Part shown: positions 58,303 to 64,000 of the stretch, in pieces
Position numbering within the stretch: the first letter of the stretch is position 1
How the letters are laid out: every line of letters begins with the position of its first letter
Origin: Haplosporangium gracile
Taxonomy: Eukaryota > Mortierellomycota > Mortierellomycetes > Mortierellales > Mortierellaceae
Assembly: GCA_015499985.1 (NCBI GenBank)
Contig: JAAAUF010000099.1
Span: forward strand, 1 to 64,000
Reading direction: 5' to 3'
Length of the DNA stretch: 64,000 bases
Notes under the pieces: model-generated
What the model was told of the DNA's origin: nothing
Database searches by the model: none
The model's input: only the letters and a program-made list of their open reading frames with translations
Translations under genes and position numbers: made by a program

Positions 58303-59709
58303 GAAAAAGGAAAGAAGGAAAGAAGGTAAGGAGGAAAGAAGGAAGGAGGAGGAGCAAGAAGGTGTTCAAAGGCAAAAATTAAATCCTGATGGCAGGAGCA
58401 GAGACAAGCAATGCAAAGTCAATTTTGAGAGTGAGCGTTCATTTTTCGACATGCAGTAGGGAGGAGGAGAGGGGAACGAGAGGAAGAAATAGTGGCGTGC
58501 ATATCCAGTCCACTGTAGAGTGGATGAAAACCGACAGGGTGTAGGGGACATCGCATCCAAAACCAGAACTCGCACTTGCCGATGCCCCAGTTGAAGAAAA
58601 CAGAGAAGAAAAAGGGCTCACTCGTTTTGAATTAGCAACCGTAATACATCCACAACATTGGGCAATGTTTACTACTATGATTCAACCTGCATTACCCTCC
58701 CCCTTCTCCTCTTCCTTCTCGCCGTTCTTTTTACCCTGTCTTGTACCTCCTCAATCCCTTACCTAGCTTCAAATCGCCCTTCAAGGTCCAAATGTCGATG
58801 CGGCAACAGTCGATGGGGTACTAGACTCTCCCTTCTTTGTTAACGATGTAGATGCCGATGGTTATAGATGTTGCGACTGGATTGTAGAGAGAGGAGGGTA
58901 TGTATGCACGGCAGCAACAAACAACAAACAAACAAAAGAGCAAGGGCTTGTTGGGTGTGGGTGCAGTGTGGTGTTGGGGTAAAAGAAAATAAACGCCCAA
59001 ATCCTCACAACACAAACAAACAAACCCAATAGCTCTCCCTTCAAATCGCAAAAAGACAAAGAAAATATGGCCATGTATATATGTATGTATGTGAGCACTT
59101 TGTCCAAGGATGAATCGATATCCCTAATTGACCTTTCTTAGACTCCTCTCTCTGTCTTTGTTGAACCTGCTCTTTTTCTTGTTGTTGACTTCTAATCATA
59201 TGTGGTGAAGTAAATTCCTACAACTATTGCCGATGCTGCTGCGGGCTGAGATATTAACATCATAATGAAAAACGTTCGTAGCATCCTGATACACTTCGCA
59301 GGAGAGAGTAGATGTATGACAATTACAAACTAGCGTGCAACAACATTATTATTCTTCCCGAAAGTCCACGAAAAAAAAGGTATTACAAATGAAGTTGTAC
59401 AACGACCGCTTCCGTCCCTGTCCCTACAGCGCGCGAGCTTAACACTGCACATTTCAAGTTGCAAGTCGGCAGTTGGTAATTGATCGATGGGTAGTTTCAG
59501 GGTTGCAAAAATAAGAGGAAGTGAGCAAATTGTGACTCGAGCAAAGTACTGTTTGGGCGAATGCATTTGTTCAAAGAAAAAAAGAAAATAAAAAAAGCAA
59601 TCGATCCTGACTAGACTAATGTACAGTAGACTAGTCTTTCACTGACAACTTCTGTGCTCCGTATGTGTGTTTGTTGGAGATGTGTTAATGGTCCTGAGAA
59701 AAGACGTAT

Positions 59710-60400
59710 TTACTTCTTGCCAGACTTCTTAATGCCACCACCGACTATTTTGTTGTGTTATCGCCGTTATTGGGTCGACATGAGTGAGGAATAAAATGAA
59801 ACGAAGGAGTAAGTAAATATAACAATATTGCGCGTGATGGTTCCATATCAACCTGGGAAGAGAGTGCTCAGTCCATGAAGTAAATCGACAGCACAGAGAT
59901 GCTAAGAGAGACACATACCGAGGGGTCCCTTGCCGGCAGCCTTCTGCTGCAAGGCCTTGAATGCGGCCTGGTCCTGCTTCTGCTTGGCCTGGAAAGCGAG
60001 ATCCTCCTTTATAGACGTGAAATGATGATGTGAACATTTGTTAATATATGTTGCGTTGTTTCGACAAACAAAGTATGTCTGCCTTTGTCCGCAGTATGTG
60101 TCGCAACGGTGAGTAGGTGTGCGTGCGAATATGTGTCCGTAGCTGCGCCTCCTGTGCAATATGTTTATTCCATGACTCCAAAGGACGGTCCAGTCAAGTG
60201 CGCTCCAAGTCCAGCGAAATAATATCGTGCTCTTGGCTGGTGTGTGACCATATGTTCTTTTCCTCCTATAGGTGGATGAGAACTCAGTTCGGTTCGATAA
60301 GTAAAAGAGAAGAGAAGAAGAAACTTACTTCGTCGAGCTCGGTGACCTTCTTCTTGGGGGCCTTCAGGGGCTTGGCTTTTCCTCCGGCGCGTCCAGACAT
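59710..60400 (-). CDS. TMA7: translation machinery-associated protein 7
   Basis: Three exons (60400-60329, 60006-59919, 59744-59710) give 64 residues, the usual family length. The family pattern is complete: MSGRAGGKAKPLKAPKKK, an acidic-rich turn TELDEEDLAF, a helical KQKQDQAAFKALQQKAAGKG and the C-terminal GGGIKKSGKK. The protein associates with ribosomes and is lysine-rich; its biochemical role is poorly defined. One difference is visible: the second splice gives GPLV before GGGIKK where most members have GPLG. The GT-AG junctions leave no other choice there. The introns (322 and 174 nt) are together two and a half times longer than the coding sequence. The gene is too small and split to appear as one open frame. 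Confidence 0.95.
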
Positions 60401-60904
60401 GGTTGTTTGTTGGTGTGTGGATGGGTGGTGGATGGGTTGATGGAGGAGAAAAAAAAAAAAAAAGATCACACAACCAAGAAAAGTTTTGTTTTTTTTGTGA
60501 GGTGTGAGGTGCGAGAACATGCCGAAGTCATGTGACTTTAAGAGTGACTGTTTCAAGACGATTCGTACCTTCCGGTGGGTCGGGGTTCTGGCGAAATGTA
60601 GAAAGATTGCAAGATTTGCTGGGCATTTCTTTTTTTTTCTTTTTTTCCTTTTCCAGAAGAGGAATGACTTCGCGATCCGTTTTCTAAAATATTACGATTT
60701 TCCTCCCACGTTCCGCCTCTTTTGCTTCTTTTCTTTTTATTTTCTCGTTTCACTCTCCCCACTCAATTTCTTCACACTCTTCCCCTTCTCTTTACCCGCT
60801 ACTCTCTCTGCTGTCGGAACAGTCGTTGTTCATCCTCCTTTCGTCCCTTCCTTACCTTCTTTCTCCCTCTTCTCTCCTCAGTATCCATCCCGCTCGCCTG
60901 TAAT
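60401..60904. promoter_or_regulatory. divergent promoter TMA7 / LETM1
   Basis: 504 bp between two start codons on opposite strands, the most compact bidirectional arrangement for these genes. It contains the E-box listed next and a T/C-rich leader before LETM1 (about 60625-60900). No TATA box is seen. Confidence 0.5.
60527..60536. promoter_or_regulatory. E-box-like GTCATGTGAC (reverse complement GTCACATGAC)
   Basis: A 10-bp near-palindrome matching the extended E-box GTCACRTGAC recognised by some bHLH regulators (Cbf1/MITF-TFE type). It lies 127 bp upstream of the TMA7 ATG and about 370 bp upstream of the LETM1 ATG. Binding is inferred from sequence only. Confidence 0.35.
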
Positions 60905-63900
60905 ATGTATCACACCTTCAGGCCCACGCTCCGGGTCGGTACAACCACCTCCGCCTCTATGCTGCCCGGTAAGACAGAAGCATAGCTCTCACTTCATATG
61001 CATGCACCAGCCTGATCAACCTGCACTGTGACACCCTTGCATGTTAACTTACATTCCTTTGTCTTGCTCATTCCTTATTTCCTTATGACACGGATCAAAA
61101 AAAAATAACAAAAGCTGGATCATACACTTCGGCATTGCGCATGAATGTCACAACTCCATACTACAGATCAGTCAAGGTCCAGCTAGTCAACACGCGTTAC
61201 ACAGGGAGCACCCGCTCAGGAACAGGATACAACAACGCCAATGCCTTCCACTCCTCACCCTTCCCCCGGATCCCCTCAACCCTCCGCCTTCTCAAGGCCA
61301 CCGAACAACCCGCCGCACCCCTCCTCAAATCGACCATCGAGAAGGAGACTCTTGCTTCGCGTTCTGCAGAGATGGCCAAGGCCAAGGCGGCCAAGGAGGC
61401 TTCAGAGGCTGCCAGTGGCATTGCAGGCGAGGGAGCAGTAGTTGAGCCCAAGAAGTCGTTGTGGGTTAGATTCAAGAACGAGATGGTTCATTATTGGCAT
61501 GGTACTAAGCTTCTTGGAAAGGAGATCAAGATTTCGACCAAGTTGGCTGGACGGTTATTGAACGGCAACAAATTGACCCGGCGCGAACAGAGACAGGTAA
61601 AGGGGGGGAGTTTTTTTTTTTGGCAGTTATTTTTATATTTCACATACGGATGCATGCTTACCATGTTAGCATTCAAAAGCGGGAGCAGGCTGGGAAGGAC
61701 CATACTTACTCTTCCATCACACGGATACAAGCATGTCGTTACAAATCAACTTTCAAAGAAGGAAGCGTAGAAGTCTATGTTACATGTACAATCGAGACTA
61801 ACTCTCATATGTCGTAATTAATATGTGATCATCATACGCAAATAGTTGAGACGCACAACAGGAGATTTGATGCGACTGATCCCATTCTCAGTGTTCCTGA
61901 TCGTGCCATTCATGGAACTGTTGCTGCCTGTCGCGTTGAAGCTGTTCCCCAACATGTTGCCTTCGACATTTGAGGACAAGTTTGCAGAGGAGGAAAAGAA
62001 GCGCAAGCTACTGAAGATGCGTCTGGAGATGGCAAAGTTCTTGCAGGAGACCATTGAGGAGTCCGGTATCCCTGGATCGCAGCGTGCAGAGGCCGTCAAA
62101 GAGTTTGGTGATTTCTTCCGCAAGGTCCGCACCACTGGCGAGCAGGCGTCGACCGATGAGCTGATCCGTGTCGCCAAGCTGTTCCACGACGAATTGACAC
62201 TCGATAACTTGTCTCGCCCTCAGCTTGTGTCGATGTGCCGGTACATGAACCTCAATGCCTTTGGAACCGACAATTTCTTGAGGTACCAGATCCGTAACAA
62301 GATGAATTCCATCAAGCAGGACGACAAGGTAAGAAACAATGATTTCTTGCGCGTTATTTTTTATCCTTGGTCCTCCTGGGAATATGTGGAATGACCCAAA
62401 CGAGGATGAACGAAGATCAGTACCCCGCCCCTACCCCACCTTGTCCCGCAGCCCTGCCTGCCTAGACCTTCCCCTATAGACCGATCGGCGTCCAGAGTGG
62501 AACAAAAAATCATTTCGGTCTTTGGTAATGATCCGTCACTTTACACCTCCAAAAGTAATGTGACTTTCTGACCTGTGTGTCTTTTTATTTGAATAGCTGA
62601 TTATGGCCGAGGGTGTCGACTCGTTGACGACACGCGAGCTGCAGGCTGCCTGCCAGTCTCGTGGTATCCGCACTGGAGGTGTCTCCCCTGCCCGTCTTCG
62701 CAGCGAACTGTCTCAGTGGCTCGAGCTCAACTTGACCTATGCCATCCCCTCGTCCCTATTGATCCTCTCGCGCGCCTTTTCCTTCTCCGACTCCAAGGAC
62801 CTGGCTACCCCCGTCGAGGCTCTTCAGGCCACTCTTTCGTCCTTGCCCGACAGTCTCTTGACCGAGACCGAGTTGCACGTCTCTGAGCTCGAGGGTGCTG
62901 CCACTCCCCAGCAAAAGTTGGAGGTTTTGGAACAACAGGAAGAGTTGATCGCTGACGAGAAGGCTCAGGAGGAGAAAGAAGAGAAGGCTCGAAAGGAGCG
63001 CAAGGAGGAGGCTAGGCTCAAGAAGGAAGCCGAGGAGCGTGAGAAGGACAAGTTGAAGGCTCAGGAACAGGAGGCCACCACTGCAGCAACAACAGCAGCA
63101 TCCGTCGTTACTACGGCTGCTGAGGTGCCCTTGTTTGACAAGTCGACTCCTACTGCCGCCGCTGCTGGTGCTCCCGCTACCTTTGCTGGTGCTTCTGAGC
63201 TGTTGACGGATGCCCAGGTTGCTGCCCAGGTTTCTAAGGACGCCGGAGCTACTGCTGCCACCAAGGAGTTGATTGACGCTACTGCCTCTGTTGAAGCTGC
63301 CGGTACCAATGTTCTTAAACCTGCTGAGGATGAGGAGGACAAGGCCCGCATGACTGAGGAGCAATTGCTTGAGTTGCGTGAGGCCCTTTGCATTATGTCT
63401 TCGCGTTCTGCTGTTCTTGAAGAGCGTGAAGAGCTCGAGGATCTTAAGGAAGATCGCATGGAGTACAAGGAGGTAACTATATGTCGCCATTGTTGTAGTG
63501 CACATCCACCCTTTCCCCCTTCCTCTCTTTTCTCTGCTTTGCCTCTTCCTCTCTCTCCCTTTGCTACTGGCATGTCTACATGGTGGGACAAGAGTACAAA
63601 AAATTTTAACCCAAGCAACCAACTGACCCTTGCATTAATTATAATTCTACTAATTAGGACATTGAGGAGTTGGCTCAGGTGCAGCGCAAGGAGCACAATG
63701 TTTCGAGGAGATTGGGCAGCCGTCTTGAAAAGATGATTGCCAAGCTGGATAAGGAGTTGGAGGCATACGATGCAGAGGGCAACAAGCTTCACAAGTTCCA
63801 GGCCAACGAGCGCGGAGAATTGACAGTCAAGGATATTGAAGAGGCATTGAAGGTGATTAAGCACGCCCCCGATGCGGATAACATTAAGCAGATTGTTAAG

Positions 63901-64000
63901 AAGCTGGATGTGGATGGCGATGGTCTTGTCTTGTTGAGCCATATTGTTGAGTTGGCTGACTTGGTAGAGGAGGAGGAAGGAACAGGAGTGCTTGTTGAGG
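60905..64000 (+). CDS. LETM1/MDM38 mitochondrial inner-membrane protein (3' end beyond window)
   Basis: Exons 60905-60968, 61115-61596, 61846-62328, 62597-63472 and 63658 onward encode about 749 residues before the window ends, still open. The N terminus is basic and hydroxylated, fitting a presequence. The LETM1 core holds FKNEMVHYWHGTKLLGKEIK, REQRQLRRTTGDLMRLIPF, the single membrane segment PFSVFLIVPFMELLLPVAL at about 195-215, LPSTFEDKF, LTLDNLSRPQLVSMCRYM, and RGIRTGGVSPARLRSELSQW. A charged coiled coil follows at about 440-500 (Glu/Lys/Arg heptads), then an Ala-rich linker. An EF-hand-like loop LDVDGDGLVLL is at about 718-728. LETM1/Mdm38 proteins maintain K+/H+ (or Ca2+/H+) exchange and bind mitochondrial ribosomes. 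The C terminus is cut off. Confidence 0.94.

Larger units (their letters stand above)
57526..59709. other. 2.2 kb intergenic, TMA7 3' side / Cid1-like gene 5' side
   Basis: No supported gene. On the plus strand 57526-58450 is purine-rich, so on the Cid1-like gene's sense strand it is a long pyrimidine-rich leader. It carries several short tandem repeats: (TTTG)n at about 57557-57581, (ATGTG)5 at 57656-57680 and (GGAA)n near 58277-58302. From 58.5 kb on the sequence is mixed, with no recognisable domain. Confidence 0.5.

Noticed and set aside
62756..63942. Two overlapping minus-strand frames of 288 and 293 codons
   Set aside because: Antisense to the LETM1 coiled-coil exon; composition mirrors the Glu/Lys-rich sense strand.

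Overview
The window is eukaryotic nuclear DNA from a filamentous fungus, most likely an early-diverging Mucoromycota of the Mortierella group. The signs are many short GT-AG introns (about 50-320 nt), T/C-rich leaders before start codons, polyQ and polyN tracts, a Kre9/Knh1-like GPI protein remnant, and a NACHT-pentapeptide-WD40 protein of a kind I associate with Mortierella genomes. The genus is inference; the fungal assignment is firm. There are three assembly gaps: 14353-14362, 32309-33194 and 52482-52617. Exon structures below were rebuilt by eye from splice sites and reading-frame closure; none is backed by transcripts.

Left part (1-13 kb): an unassigned gene end at the edge, a broken Kre9/Knh1-like GPI-protein gene (+), an RCC1-repeat protein (-), AVL9 (+, 10 exons) and a peroxisomal-type SLC25 carrier (-). 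The respiratory supercomplex factor RCF2 (+) follows a 2 kb intergenic stretch with a clear TATA box.

Centre-left (13.9-30.6 kb): a 5 kb AT-rich gene-poor block is followed by two minus-strand metabolic genes. One is an acyl-CoA dehydrogenase of the ACAD10/11 type ending in the peroxisomal signal SKL. The other is mitochondrial acetylornithine aminotransferase (ARG8). After another 4 kb without genes comes an intronless polyQ Myb/SANT-like protein.

Centre-right (30.6-48 kb): 7 kb of non-coding DNA with an 886 N gap, then an intronless 1711-aa NACHT protein with pentapeptide repeats and 14 WD40 repeats. Right after it lies a decayed Argonaute gene on the minus strand: the PIWI half only, with frame breaks and the region of the catalytic histidine missing. 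Next is an F-box/leucine-rich-repeat protein with a very acidic tail (-).

Right part (49-64 kb): housekeeping genes RVB1/pontin (+), dihydroorotase (+, with a GC-AG intron), a Cid1/Cid13-type nucleotidyltransferase (-), TMA7 (-) and LETM1/MDM38 (+, cut by the window end). TMA7 and LETM1 share a 504 bp divergent promoter carrying a palindromic E-box.

There is no operon logic. Loose themes are peroxisomes (ACAD-SKL, SLC25 carrier), mitochondria (RCF2, ARG8, LETM1, perhaps the RCC1 protein) and RNA metabolism (Cid13-like, Argonaute relic, TMA7). I found no tRNA, rRNA, CRISPR array or intact transposon. The most notable signals are the Argonaute relic beside a STAND/NLR-type gene, the PTS1-tagged dehydrogenase and the GC-AG intron.
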